From NCBI GenBank assembly GCA_033032175.1, contig CM065311.1, positions 8,735,190 through 8,799,189 on the forward strand: a stretch of DNA of 64,000 nt. Reading direction: 5' to 3'. The notes beneath the pieces were generated by a model, which was not told the DNA's origin, did not search any database, and saw nothing but the letters and a program-made list of their open reading frames with translations. Below are positions 12,410-25,199 of this stretch, one piece after another (position 1 is the first letter of the stretch; each line of letters begins with the position of its first letter). The position numbers and the translations under genes are program-made. Origin of the DNA: Saturnia japonica. Its lineage: Eukaryota > Arthropoda > Insecta > Lepidoptera > Saturniidae.

Positions 12410-12784
12410 AACTTTTACTTCTTACCTACAAATATTTAGAGAAAATTTACAGCTGTTACTATAATATCTTGACTTTTTTTTTAGAAAAACCTTGTCTGCA
12501 GTGTCTGAGTCCGTAACCTTTACTTACATACAAGATTTAAAATAAAAAGATATAAAATTTCCGAAATAATTTACAATACAGTATACATGCAGCTTAATAT
12601 ACATTTACAAATGAAAATGAGCAATTTTTCAAATTTGTTCCTTAATATCTTTCAAACCGGTGGATCGATTTAAATGGAATTTGCATAGAGGTACATTATG
12701 ACAAGAAAATGAATATACTTAGAATATTTTTTTTATCTGATGCAGATAAAAATACACACCGCGAAGCGGGCCAACAGCACCTAG
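12410..12784 (+). mobile_element. Helitron-like 3' end (plus strand), start uncertain
   Basis: The sequence ends in a small GC hairpin (CCGCGAAGCGGG) followed by CCAACAGCACCTAG and then T, the layout of a Helitron 3' terminus. I could not place the 5' end. Confidence 0.4.
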
Positions 12785-13747
12785 TTTAAAATATAAGTAA
12801 ACAAAAATTCAATTCATATCATATCACGTTTGTAGGAATGGTTTTTAATATTTTAAATACAAATATTACAAACAAAATTTTTATAAAGGATGCATTCTAC
12901 AGAATAACGGGTGCCTAACAGAAGTATTCTCATTGCAATAATTATTGGCATTCAATCCACACTCCTCACCGCTGCACCATATCTGTATAATATATGTTGT
13001 AGATACATATTATATAAACGCCAGGGGTGGCCAAACAGTCGACCGGGAGAGCTTTTCAATTCGATCGATGGAATTTCGGAAAAATTATAAACAAGTTTTG
13101 TGGCGGCTAACTATATTCAAGCCACATATACAAAATGAGATATTATTATATATAATTTCCGATATACAACACAAAACTATAGCAACTCATCTCAAATTTC
13201 ATAAAAATGTAGTTTTTCAAAAAAAAAAGAAAAAGAAGTAGTAGGTTGAAAGTCAACCACCTGCTAACTAGATATTTTGTGGTAGATCGCCGACACTCTA
13301 CGACTGAGCACCCCTGACGTTACACTGTAGTACATTTTCATAAATAAGTTTCTCAAGTACCTACCGTCTGTACAAGATTAGTTTCAGAAGTAACACAGGA
13401 AACTTATTAAAGGTACTCAAATAATAAACAAAACTCACACACACGCATGCACACGTATACGCATACACAAATAGATATTCAAAATATTTATTAAACATCA
13501 TTCAAAAAAAATCATGCACACGGTATACCGTTAATATGAGTTGTATTATGTATTACTTCTTATTAGGCACTTTAAAATTATATTCCAATGCTTTTAAAAT
13601 AAAAAATAAAATGTCTTGTGTAGTTCGTATAGCATAAATAATATTCAAAACTTTATCATTATAATACATAATTCATCGACGACACTCAATATAATCATAG
13701 CTCACAGGCATATAATAATATAAACAAACTATGTATATATTCTACAA
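12785..13747. other. Non-coding spacer
   Basis: AT-rich, with a short CA-rich patch near 13437-13475 (ACACACGCATGCACAC). No supported gene. Confidence 0.4.
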
Positions 13748-14263
13748 CTAGCAGTGCCCGTGGCTTGTCTCACGTAGACTACAGAATGCCCGCGCGAATG
13801 GTGTTTCCCCGCTCCCGGCTATTTTAAAGACAATAATGCTTATTGTGGGAGTTTCTTAGAAGATAGTATACTCTCAATAACTTTTTGTAGGGCTTTTTAA
13901 TGCTTATAATTACGTAGTATATTAATTTCCTTTATCTCTAATGGTTTACATAGCATAAACCATTTAAGCGCCCGAATTGATTCACCATGACCAGTTTTTT
14001 TTATTTGTGCGGAACCCTAATTCTTTTTCTAAAATAAAAGTAGCCTAAGTTACTCCCTATATCATCAGCTATCTATCAATGAAAGTCCCGTCAAGATTGT
14101 TCCAACCGTTTCGGAGATTACCCGGAACAAACAGACAGACATGCAAAAATTTAAAAATGGGCTTTGTTGTTATATGTATCGTATATACTTTCATATGCAT
14201 TTAGTAAAAAAACTGTTATTTTGACATTATAAACAGACACTTCAATTTTATTAATTGTATAGA
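13748..14263 (-). mobile_element. Non-autonomous Helitron-like element, family 1, copy 2
   Basis: On the minus strand it starts TCTATACAATTAATAAAAT after A and ends GCCACGGGCACTGCTAG before T. It aligns along its length with 5523-6052 in reverse orientation. Confidence 0.75.
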
Positions 14264-15334
14264 TAGATAGAGGATTTTTGTTTCGTTATTAAGGCTTGCC
14301 TGTTTTCGTTTTGTTACCCTTTAAGGGCAACAGATATGAATTCGCAAGGTAATCTGGTGTATAATGAACGTAAAATTGTAAATTATGAAAATAAATATAT
14401 AGATAATAAACAAATGATTTGTATTCGCATCTACAGTTTTTTTATTTCTATAAACAATTAGCGACAGGAGTGAGGAACCCTTTGTATGAAATTTGCAAAT
14501 AATATTATTCATAATATGTACTAATACATATGTAGTAATAGTAATATATAGCAGTAGTATATAATATATAGTTATATTATATATAACACCTATATTAGTT
14601 TTAATAATACTTTTTGAAATGGGGTAAACCATCCAGAGAATTACTCAGTTTTCAATTTTATTCAATTTAATTTGCTATGTACTTTCCCCTAAAACAAATT
14701 AACAGTTTATTTCGTCTTTGTTCGTTCGTCGTTTATTATTAACTGTTAAGATGAATCTGAAAATGTTAAATGAGAAACTAATCGAAGAATAACGAAAAAT
14801 GTTAGTAACTAAAAATATAAATGAGATGCGGTCGAGCCCGTAGACCAGATCGTTATTTACCTTTAAGGGATAAGTGTTAAAGTTTTAAACAAATAAAATT
14901 AATAACAAACGTTTATTGTTGTAAAAAGAAGATACAACTGTTAATCTGTTTCAAGCAAAAGTAGCAAGAAATTTTGGATAAATTAATTTCTCAGTTTTCA
15001 CTTCTCTTTGTCTTCCTAGGGTTCAATAAACCATAAGAAGAAGAAATAATATATTTTTTTATATCTATTGTTTCTTTCTAGTATCAAATCAAGAGAATCG
15101 CTGATAAGATATATAGATTATACACCTTGGCATCATCCGAACAAGATCTATTTCCAGTCGATTTATTATTTTGGTGCTTAGTTGTATAACCAATACTCTC
15201 GTCAGTTGTGTAGTGGGGAATATTACGGCAACTGATTGGTCACGTCACCGTCAATAGAACCATCACCGTATAAGACGTAGTATTGTATAATAATTCAATA
15301 CTGATAAACGTAATATATTAACATCGGTGGTCCT
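14264..15334. other. Non-coding spacer
   Basis: AT-rich sequence with long simple TATA tracts around 14520-14590. Open frames here are low-complexity and I assign no gene. Confidence 0.4.
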
Positions 15335-15405
15335 GTCCTGGTAGCCATACGAGCCCTTGAGCCTCAGACAGCTTTTACAGTTTCACCGTCGCATCGCATC
15401 GGTAG
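15335..15405 (+). repeat. Unclassified interspersed repeat (GAGCCTCAGACAGC unit), copy 1
   Basis: The block TGAGCCTCAGACAGCTTTTA followed by CAGTTTCACCGTC recurs in reverse at about 17268-17372 and, diverged, at about 35112-35175. It has no terminal features or coding frame that would classify it. Confidence 0.5.
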
Positions 15406-15423
15406 TCGTACTACCTAACTCTA

Positions 15424-15700
15424 TACCTCGTTAGCCTAGTGGTCATGGACTGCTATGAGCGAGGTCCTGGGTTTGAATCCCAGGTCGAGCAAAGTGTTAT
15501 TGGGTTTTTCCTATGAATTTTCAGTAGCAGCTCGGAATTTGCTTCCGTGCCCGATTAATGACAATAGGCTCGCCTCCTATTACATGGGACCTAAAAAAAC
15601 ATACTCGGCGAACTGTGGTTGTACTAATGTACACCTCTGCCTAACCCTTCGGGAAATACAGGCATGGTGGTATGTTTTGTCTACCAGTATAGACTCATAA
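15424..15700 (+). repeat. tRNA-derived SINE
   Basis: A pol III A box (TAGCCTAGTGG, 15432-15442) and a B box (GGGTTTGAATCCC, 15469-15481) stand at tRNA-like spacing. No acceptor stem can be formed, so this is a SINE head rather than a tRNA gene. The body follows to about 15700. A related A-box fragment (GGTCTAGTGGTCAAGG) lies near 29562. Confidence 0.6.
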
Positions 15701-15756
15701 TATGATGTCGAACAACCCATGCTTTACCGCCAAATAACTGTAATCTTACTATCTTA

Positions 15757-15904
15757 TATTTGTTACTCAATCGTGCAAAAAAAGGGATTTGAATGAAATT
15801 TGGCACCCAGAGGATTAGCAAATAGGATACTTTTTACCCGGTAAAACTTTCTCTCTGGACCTAATTCTGAAGTCAACGCAGAGAAAATCGTAAGCAGAAA
15901 CTAG
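15757..15904 (+). repeat. Short Helitron-like repeat, family 4, copy 1
   Basis: The signature 'actcaatcgtgcaaaaa ... gaaatttggcac ... tgaagtcaacgc ... gcagaaactag' is followed by T. Relatives are at 20396-20570 and 28762-28895, both also ending CTAG before T. Confidence 0.5.
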
Positions 15905-17267
15905 TATTCCATATTATAATAGTTTATTTATAGTGCTGTATTTATCATAGGAAAATGAGGCCAATCGATCTATTAATCAATTAGAGTATCCTCCTCAGCT
16001 TGGGTAACCGTGGCTTACATGGTATTGTGTACTAATAATATGCAATGTTCTGCGGTTGCGCCTACACAGCATTTCTTTGAGTTATTTATGAAATACACAG
16101 GTTTTTACAAACTTTTTCTCAAACATGACTTATCTGTAGGCAATTGACATTGTGTTGATCTTTGTAATGTAGTCGAAAGCTATGTAGCCATTTCATCGCA
16201 TAGATTAATTAAACACACGAGACTATTTTTATAATAGTGTAAAAATAATTGTATCGGTTGTAAAAAGCATAAAACCAAAGACTTCACCAGAGAAGCATCA
16301 GAAAAGCAGCGTAACATCTTTACACTTTTAGTCCTTGTACAATACTGTCCGTTCACAAGATTCAAATAATGCTTTATATTATAATGTATGTTTAATAAAA
16401 CTATGCACAGATGCCGTGCCGAAACAATTTCCGCTACAATATAATTCAAACCGGATACTGACAGATAACGGAAGTCGCTAGTATTTATTAGGTTTTGTAT
16501 GAAGCCAACACGGTTTATAGTATAGTACATTTTGTCTTGAGGGCGGTAAATTCGGAATTACGAACGATTATTAGTGACAGTGATTTCTTCTTTATTACAA
16601 AATGTGACATTTTTAAAAGTCTGCGACGTACTCGACTCTAGTAACACATTTAAGATCGATGTTGAGAGACATAATTGCGTTTCAAAAGCAGTAAATGTCG
16701 TAGACGCACACGACTCTGGTTCAGAATCTGCCAACGATGTGCTCAGTTTCGGGTCACACGACTTCCATTACGCCCTCGGGCGTTAATACAAAAAAGTCCC
16801 TTGGGTTTTATTTAGAGGGTTACACTCAAGATAGCCTGCATAATATTATGACACTGTTTACGTACAATTGTGATGAAAATAAATATTATTTCACTCAAAT
16901 TAAAATTTACTTATTTCGAGAGTTTTTTTTAATTTAAAGAATAAAAATTATGATAATTTTAATTTGATTAAAATTTTGGATTATAGTTCTCAAAATTTAA
17001 AATTTGGGTTTCCATTGTACCCTGTACTAAACGCGCCAAAATAAGTAAATATAACTTTTTTTTAAATTTGCTTTTGTTATGTATTAGGATTACTAATTCT
17101 ATAGACTATTTATTGAGGAAAGTTATAATTTATGTAACTTCAAGCTACAATCCTATGGAGCGTAGCAGCAACCATGAACTTCAAGAAAACTGGCAATCTG
17201 TAGGCCTGTTGGGGAAGTGAGAACCACGATACGCTACACCGGTGCGTTGGTCGTTGGTCGCGGTGCG
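15905..17267. other. Non-coding spacer
   Basis: No gene can be supported. Open frames at 16180-16530 (minus) and 16574-16786 (plus) show no recognisable domain or splice context. Confidence 0.35.
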
Positions 17268-17372
17268 GTGGAGATCGAATAAAAACACGGGTGAAACTGT
17301 GGAAAATCGGGTCCCCAAGTCACGGTGAAGCTGTAAAAGCCGTCTGAGGCTTCAGGGCGCTTACGGCTAACA
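17268..17372 (-). repeat. Unclassified interspersed repeat (GAGCCTCAGACAGC unit), copy 2
   Basis: The reverse complement reads GAAGCCTCAGACGGCTTTTA then CAGCTTCACCGTGAC, matching the block at 15341-15395. It extends through CACCGCACCGCGACC. Confidence 0.5.
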
Positions 17373-20300
17373 GCGCAGTCACACAGAAAAAAAAGTGGAA
17401 CATAGCTAGTTAAGATAAACAAATAAGTCTAATCCATAAGTGAAATTTATGGATTAATAATATTACTATATTTTTTTTTTATTATTATAACAACGTCTAG
17501 ACATATAGCGGATTGTGAATTATTTCTAATGCCCGATGTGATGTAAAAGAAGTGTTGTGTTTTCGAAAACAATTTTGCAATGAATGTAGCTTTCCGTGTT
17601 GTGAATTGGTGACCGCATCGGCACGTGACATTTACATAGCGGTACGACACCGACAGTGCGACAGCAACAACTACCAATCTCTACGCATCATAAACGCTCA
17701 CAAAATACGTTCAACTTGGATTGATAATTATAAAGTAATTATAGCATTGATAATATATAGACAGGCACCTACGTATACTTTTTTCATAGGACTAACATGG
17801 ATATATAAATTATTCTTTATTAAAGTTAAGTAATAGCAACATTAGCTTTTGTGGGCCTTGATGTAGCAAAGCTGTAAGCTTGTTTACGTTAATTTTAACT
17901 TTTCACCTAAGAACATACTGTTTGAATCATTAGCGAATTGACGTTTTTAAAATTTGTGATAGGTATTAAAAAACATGTGATCATTAATACTTCATAACAT
18001 AGATAAAAATAGGATCATATTATATAAAGAAACATAATCTTACTACTTTCTAACAACGCCTCTTAATTCTTATTATTTATTGTATTTTATTTTTGTCAGT
18101 AGTTTATATTGTATTAGATTAATTTGTTAGATTAATTAAAATTGTTTACGAGTTATACGTTTACCTAAGTATCACCTATTTATATATAATTAAAGTACTC
18201 GTATATAAATTAGATAAAATGTATATCACACACAATTATATTTCATTTCTTACAATAGTTGATTTTTAACTATTTAGGCAGCGTATTGTTATATAGGTAC
18301 TTTGTATAGGTACCAAAACCTAACCTGAGATCATATCAGATAAGTTTTCCAAATCACTTAAACCGGAAACCTCGAGTTATAAATTCACTAACTCACAGAG
18401 GTTTCTTGCATTAAAGGCATTACTGTATAAATTCCACATATATTGCCCGTTTTCTTATAGTAAGCCAAGACGCGGCAAGGCGCCCGCTTTTACGGTTATC
18501 TCACACGAAATTGTAATAAGTTAGATAAAATCTATTCTTTGTAGAGTAGCGGGCCGCATATGGTGAGTGCTCAAAACAGTATCTGGATGTTTGTCGCCAG
18601 AGACAGCGCACAGAGAGGCGTATCAAACGATAGCCGCAGTTTACGATCTCTGATAGCCGAAAAATGATTTAGTAATAGTGAGATTACAAATATTTTGCTT
18701 TGACCTCATACCTTATTATAGTAAAAATAGATTTAACCAGTCATTCTAGTTTATGAATAGATGCCTAACATTTTAAATGCTTAAATAAAAAGCATACCCG
18801 TTTTGTGTATCTAGCATTATTATTCGATATCTATAGGAGTAGCTCATATGTACTTACTAATAAAATAAGCTGTTTGGAACTACTCGTAGGAGTCCAAATC
18901 ATTACCTACCTACCCATCATATATCAAATTCTAGCTCATGACCTCTGCAACTAAAAACCGGTATCTTTACCCTATGGTGAATATTATATGTAATTATTAT
19001 ACATTTAATTGTACTCAAAATAACAAGTATCGTAAGTTATTTATTACATCTCTAGAGGCAAAACGGACGTATATTTTATAGGACGCCTCCTCCGGACCTC
19101 CACAAACCTGGGACTTCTCATAAAATTTCCATCTCGTCGCTCGGAGTAAAGTGTAATCTTTAATCAAAAATACTAGTATAATTAAAATCCATTGTATTGC
19201 AATAAGATCTTTTGAAATTTTTATGTTTCTTTGCTTATTGATAGATTCTACTTATAGCAAAAATAACCTTCTTGCCAATTTTTAAATCCTGAATTATTAT
19301 TTTTTGTTCAACCATTGAGACAGTTTACAAAAACGTATAACGTGTGAACTAATTAGAGACTAAAAACATTTTAATAATACCTATTCTCAATTTAAGTCGA
19401 ACAAGAAACTCCAGCAACATCTTAACGCCCACCAGCTTTAAGAATAAATTAAAAGCATCCATGACTATGAATGAACCCACAAAATAATAAAAAATTATAT
19501 CCTATACTTATATAAAAACTTGTGTGCGTGTATTAGTGATGCTATAACTTTTGAACGACTTGAGCAATAAGCTAATATTTACATAATATATTTGTTTTGT
19601 CGAGAAGATGGTTTATATATGTCAGGATCCATCGGTGGTGCTGTGGTCGGGCCATTTAGTACAAAAAAAAACATAACAACGTATGCCGGTCCAGTTAATC
19701 TAATGTTTTCTTGTATTATATTGTATTTTATTTACGTATTCAGAAATAATATAAATTATTCAGCATAAGCAAAGGGCTCAGAGTATGACAATCTGTTCAA
19801 ATTTAATTTTAATTAACTCATTATTACGTTCCAGGCGGTGAAGCATCATTATCCCTATTTTAAAAGCTCCGTGTATTATAAGTGTATATAGAATATTCTT
19901 TATTTCAAATAGGTTGTGACAAAACTAAATATATAGTAGGTATAAGTTTAAGCAGTGTAGGTGTTAGGCCAGCATGACATCAGATGTTAGTCTCGGTGCC
20001 AATCCTCTGCTCGGAGAGGTTAACATCCTATGAGCGTCCGTGCCTAACCGAGCAACCAATAGAATTCTACCTAAAAACCAATAACACCGAAAAGCAAGTT
20101 CGTGGAGACGACTTTTAAAACAATTTTATAACAAGTAATTGTCTTAGAATCACGGAACGTCATCGACTTGCATCACAGAAATCTGATAACTTCTGATTAT
20201 TATTTACTTAAAATAATGTCTTAGGTACTTTATTATTAAATAATATATTTGAAAGTATTAACTATGATTATTAACGTTTAATTAACTTCTTAAAATATGT

Positions 20301-20395
20301 AGTTTGTGTCATTTTTTACGAATAAAATATATTAAAAGTTGATATTTATTTTAAAATATTATATTACTTTATAACTTTTGGATAAAACGCTTTCT
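17373..20395. other. Non-coding, AT-rich; no gene seen
   Basis: There is no convincing open frame. A stretch at 19495-19660 ('gtgcgtgtattagtgatgct...') and one at 19975-20095 ('gtgccaatcctctgctcgg...') look like further interspersed repeats, but I could not classify them. Confidence 0.35.
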
Positions 20396-20570
20396 TCTAA
20401 CTAACATTATAAATGCGAAAGTGGGTTTGTTTGGTACTCAATCACGTATAAACAACTAAATGGATTTTGATGTTTGGCACACAGGTCATAGCTTTAACGT
20501 GGATTAAAACTTTTTAGCCCAGTAAATACTTTTTTTTTGTTCACGCGAGCAGAACTGCGGTCACGGCTAG
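20396..20570 (+). repeat. Short Helitron-like repeat, family 4, copy 2
   Basis: It begins near TCTAACTAACATTATAAATG and ends GCGGTCACGGCTAG before T. The middle shares the family's 'tttggcacacag' and 'actcaatcacgtat' motifs. Confidence 0.5.
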
Positions 20571-21349
20571 TACTACTTTTTTAAATTCAAATTTATTATG
20601 TAAACATTATATTTTGTATCTAATTTCGACGTAGAATGTATGTGGTAACCCTCCAGTTTATAATTTTAATGATTACCTAATTTCCAAACATCTAATTACA
20701 TCTACATCGAAGAGATTGGATAGTTGATGTAATACTTCGTATCAAAGCTTTCACTTTGATCAGATATTCAAACACGATCCAACATCCCGATAACTAACAA
20801 ACACATATCATTTGTCATGTGAAGTACAACGTTACAAAAAATGTCTCATTGTGAGTATCATAAATATAAGTAATAAATTAAAATATATGCAGGCATAAAG
20901 ATACGACATCGAAATAACAGACGATTTTGTTCTTAAGTTGTATTTTGTATTAACCATAATATAATAATATACATTGTGTATTTGTAACCAACGACATTTA
21001 TATGTTTATGTATTAATCGTATAGATTATGTAATTAAAACGTTATATTGAAATGTAGTTTCTTAAAATTATTGACTATTGCTACAGATATACAACTTATA
21101 AATATAAGTTTTTAATATAAATAAATTCAATGGTGATATACGGCAACAAAAATAGTATACTATTGTAAAAATGTAACCAAAATTTATATCGTTTAGGCTT
21201 TATGGAGATGTCTCATTAAAAGTTCTTGACAAAGCAATGTGAACATACGATAATAATATATGAAAATACTATTCTGCAGCATTGATTCATATACTACAAA
21301 TGCTGATTAGAATTATTATAGTGAAAAGTTGGCGTAGCAATCGTAGTTA
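20571..21349. other. Non-coding, AT-rich; no gene seen
   Basis: Nothing beyond AT-rich unique-looking sequence was recognised. Confidence 0.35.
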
Positions 21350-22020
21350 ACTAGTTAGGTTTGTGCGCAGTCTGCGGTAGTAGCGAGAGGGCGCCGCGGC
21401 CGGAGCTGCGAGGGCTCACCACCGCGGCACCGGGACCGCAACCGGGATCACTCGTAGACACCTCGACGCGACGCAATGCACCGCCGCCTTCGCTACCCTA
21501 AACACATAACCCCGTATACTATTCTGCTGACCTTAGTCCCTTTACATGCGCCGGCATGAGAATCCACATCAATAATAATCTCTTCATTACGCTATTCTAA
21601 TAGATTAAACTTAAGGTATCAAATAATTATACACTCACCCTCGATCTCTGATAAATATTGAACAGATATATTAAACTCCTCTCACGTCTGTATACGAAGC
21701 CACCACTGTGTCAGAAATCCTCACTAGTTAATGTTCAAAACATGTTAGTCTCAAGTATGTCTCGCGGTATTCCGTGTTAAATTGTGTTTACATCGATATA
21801 GACCGGCAATGAGATAGTATGCGCGCACAGGGGCGCAACGCGAGCAAGCGAGCGTCGCGACGTTGACGGCGCTGAGCGGCGTGTGCGCCCCTGCGCGCCA
21901 GCGGTGGGGCCGCGGCCGACCGGTCGCAATCGGGCCGCACTCTCACCACACCGCCGCGCCGCGCCGCGCCAGGTCCGCCACGCGGTACCGCGGCACCGGC
22001 GCCCTGCCACAAACCTTACC
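21350..22020 (-). promoter_or_regulatory. CpG-rich island, candidate 5' exon/promoter of a minus-strand gene (PDZ gene?)
   Basis: Two GC- and CpG-rich blocks (21360-21500 and 21815-22010) stand out in otherwise AT-rich DNA. On the minus strand, donor-like sites appear at GGTG|GTGAGCCC (about 21418) and ATAG|GTAAGG (about 22016). The PDZ coding exon at 2767 starts at an acceptor and needs an upstream non-coding exon, so this island is a candidate for it. Long frames inside it in several phases reflect base composition. The link to the PDZ gene is inference. Confidence 0.3.
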
Positions 22021-23310
22021 TATAATCACACTTGACACCGAACCGCATTCGCTTCACAAGAAAGTTTCACATTTCTATGTCATTCGTGCGAGGAAAGTCA
22101 CGAAGATCCGTCGCTACACTCTTTTTCCGAACATTAATTATAATTTTATTTGTGTAGTATTCACAACAGCTAGATACATACAACAGCAGAACCTTTCGGC
22201 TTACTTTCACAAAGCCTATTAGATTTAATTGAATTAGGGAATAACGTAACACACTGCTCATGTTGTGATTGTTATTTTTAGCACGACAATGAATTGTAAT
22301 ATGCTTAAATATCCATCGCTCTTAAACTTTTCCAATGATGCAAAACCACTCAACTGGTAAGACACGATGTTTGACAAATTGAAACACAGTGAAAGTAATC
22401 GCCAATTCTTTGCACCAAGATAACACGAACGATAAATTTGTAGCAACTTTTCCTTCTTGTCATGCAGACAATCAACCACTAATTCAGTATTAAATATTAA
22501 GTGCTATATACGGAAAAAAAAAAAACAAGAAAAACATCAGCCATCTTTGAATAGACCGTGTTTATGAAAACAAAACAAAACTCCACCCACCTAGCAATTC
22601 CAATCTTTGAAGTGTGAATTTACTCACGGTTTATTATACGGACTTCATCGTGACGGGCCATATTTCATTACCGGTAATACAATAAATAACAATTTCATTA
22701 ATGTTATTTTACATGCTGTATAAAATAATCTCCATTTTTCTCAATTATATTTTTCTCCTAAATATATACGTATAATATGAAGGCATCAAATTACAATTTT
22801 ATGTGACATACCCTAGTATTTCTCCTTAAGATTCCTATTGTGTATTAAAATCTGACATTAGAAAACAGCTTTCTTCAATAATTATATTTTCCATTATAGG
22901 TTTCTTCTTGCAATAAATTACAGGTTTCATATCACCATGGGTTATTTTATATCATAAATAATAGCCTTTTTAAATATGTCGAATAAAATATACAAAATGG
23001 GCATGTTTTACTTGCCACTAATTAACTTAATGGGTACATAACATACAAACTCTAAAAAACGCTAAATATAATTGTTTTACTACCTAACGGTATGTGCTAT
23101 AGATGTTTGTACTACATTTATGGTATGTGCTGATACTGGCAATTAAAATCAACTTAAAATTTATAATAGACAAACTGATACTGATTAACTTAATTTATCT
23201 TAAATCTTAAACTTAAATTATGGTTAATGGAGCTTTGCAGCTCTTTAGCATGTCATTTATCGCAGTTTTTTACTTAATAAGGATACCTACTTCTTTAATT
23301 ATATTGGTGA
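22021..23310. other. Non-coding, AT-rich; no gene seen
   Basis: No coding frame with support, and no classified repeat. Confidence 0.35.
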
Positions 23311-23966
23311 CTAGCATTGGTTCGCGGCTCCGCACGCAGTAATTACTTTCGTCTCGTAATTTTATTTTTGGCAATTCTAGTAGCCTATAAATTTTAGAAT
23401 AACTTATACTTCCTGTGTAAATTTTTTTATGATAAACTGTTGAGAATTAACAAAAAAATAAAGTTTTAGCTTTATTGACGATACTTATTACTACAATAAT
23501 TTTACTTTTACTTATTATTAAATCGGAATTGGTTTAGAATTAATAAAAAAAAGTTTTAAACTTTATTTACGTTTTGTAAGAATCGTGTTATTAGTTTATA
23601 TGGCTCACAGATCTGTAATATAACCCATAATTTATTGAATAACTTATACTTCCCATGTACAAAATTTTAACAAAATCGATTAAGAATGAATAAAAAACTA
23701 TTCGTGTAAATATCTTTTTACGATTTATTGAAGTATTATTAAAAATACTTATAGCCTATCAATTGACTAATGACATAAGCACCCCGTGTACGAAATTTCA
23801 TAAGAATCGGTCAAGCCGTTTTAAGTTAAATCCGGACATACAAACAGACAGTAAAAAAAATATTTAATCGCATATTCGTAATCAGTGTCCTTTATAAAGG
23901 ATATGTATCATGAAATTTGGAATAAAATTACATGCACAGACAGAACTACAGATTTAATAATAAAGA
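23311..23966 (-). mobile_element. Non-autonomous Helitron-like element, family 2, copy 1
   Basis: On the minus strand it starts TCTTTATTATTAAATCTGTA after A and ends GAGCCGCGAACCAATGCTAG before T. Internally it repeats a unit containing 'cgattcttatgaaatttcgtacacgg' or similar. Other copies: about 25200-25975 (plus), about 26270-26793 (minus), 30289-33495 (plus, interrupted) and 59140-59625 (plus). Confidence 0.65.
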
Positions 23967-24029
23967 TTAATCAAAATAATTGTATATGTACATTTTGTGT
24001 AAATTTATAATCTGTTAATAACTTAATTC

Positions 24030-24300
24030 AATATATAAAGCTTACTTAGTGTTATTCCTAATCCAAATATTATGAATATATCAGATGCAGCAATTTCCAC
24101 ATTTGAAGTTAATGAAAACACGTCACACCGCGCGCCACTGTATCCCACATACCTCTTGCCAGAGAAGTTCACCCAATTATACCCGGAAAGGCTTGAGCGA
24201 CCTCGAGGTGTTCTCTCAAGATGAGCGTTGGCATAAAAAACATCAAAAGCTCCAGTAAAAGAATACAGATAAATATTTAAAATGTTGTCATCTCATTAAC
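24030..24300. repeat. Dispersed repeat R1, copy 1, joined to a SINE
   Basis: The block contains CACCCAATTATACCCGGAAA and GCATAAAAAACATCAAAAGC. It recurs at 33665-33960 with high similarity along its length. In both places the same side is followed by the 3' end of the same minus-strand SINE. Confidence 0.65.
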
Positions 24301-24324
24301 AAATTGTGATATTTAAATAATTAT

Positions 24325-24648
24325 TAATAGGTTTAGCCATTGTCCATATTCTCTCCTGATTTTGAATGATGATGGGACTCAAAACAGTAACACTCTAAGC
24401 CTGGGCTAAGCTAGGGGGACTGGCTCTCAAGTGCAGCTGCCGGAACACACCTATAGGTGTTTGGGACAAATTTCAACTTAAGGGTGGTAGCCAGCCAGGC
24501 GGGCATTAGAAAAAGTCCCACCACCACGCTAAGGTTCTATCACGATGTTTCCCTTCACTGAAAGGCTCAGATTCGTTGTAGGGTTTCGAAGCCATGTCGA
24601 TCGATATGATGTTCGTACAAGCAAACACTGAGCCATCATTGCTAAAAA
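24325..24648 (-). repeat. tRNA-derived SINE family S2, copy 1
   Basis: On the minus strand a tRNA-like head (TGGCTCAGTGTTTGC...) leads to a body with CACCTATAGGTGTGTTCCGG and AGTGAAGGGAAACATCG. Copies: 52503-52828 (plus), 59640-59935 (plus) and a 3' fragment at about 33960-34075 (minus). Confidence 0.7.
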
Positions 24649-25199
24649 ATATTAATTTTTGTTACTAGCAACATCGAGATTTTTTATTACTTTATAATAC
24701 TATAATTACTACCAAGCAATAAAATCATTATTCGTTTTAAAATTATGTAGTAATACATACCTACTTAAATATTTGGAACGATATAAATAAATGCCATGTC
24801 AAATATTGACTATTCTCAACTTCCAGTAGAAAGTTGTTACAACCGACAATGGTACACCATCAAACAAGACTAGTTTTGATCGAGAGATACATATCTACGA
24901 TAGATCACGATAAATACATTGAGAATGTTTTAATACATAACCCAAATTCTTACGTTTAAATTTTAGTATGTTAGTAAAATATCGCAGATGTGTAAGCATA
25001 CCTATATAGATAGGTATATCATACTAAGGCTCTTTATGCTCGATTCATTTGGTCAAAGATAACTTATGTACCTTACTTTTCATAATACAGTATTTTTTAT
25101 TTATTTAATTAACCTGATTTTTATAAATAAAACACTGTTGATTTTAGCTTTAAAGATAAAAGATAGCATACTTCTTAATCTAATCTTTCTTCTTCACGC
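24649..25199. other. Non-coding spacer
   Basis: AT-rich, with no gene or classified repeat. Confidence 0.35.

Noticed and set aside
15424..15500. Possible tRNA gene
   Set aside because: A and B boxes are present, but no acceptor stem pairs across the proper distance and a SINE body follows.
21777..22222. Arg/Ala-rich frames on both strands
   Set aside because: Same cause: GC-rich composition lacking stops.
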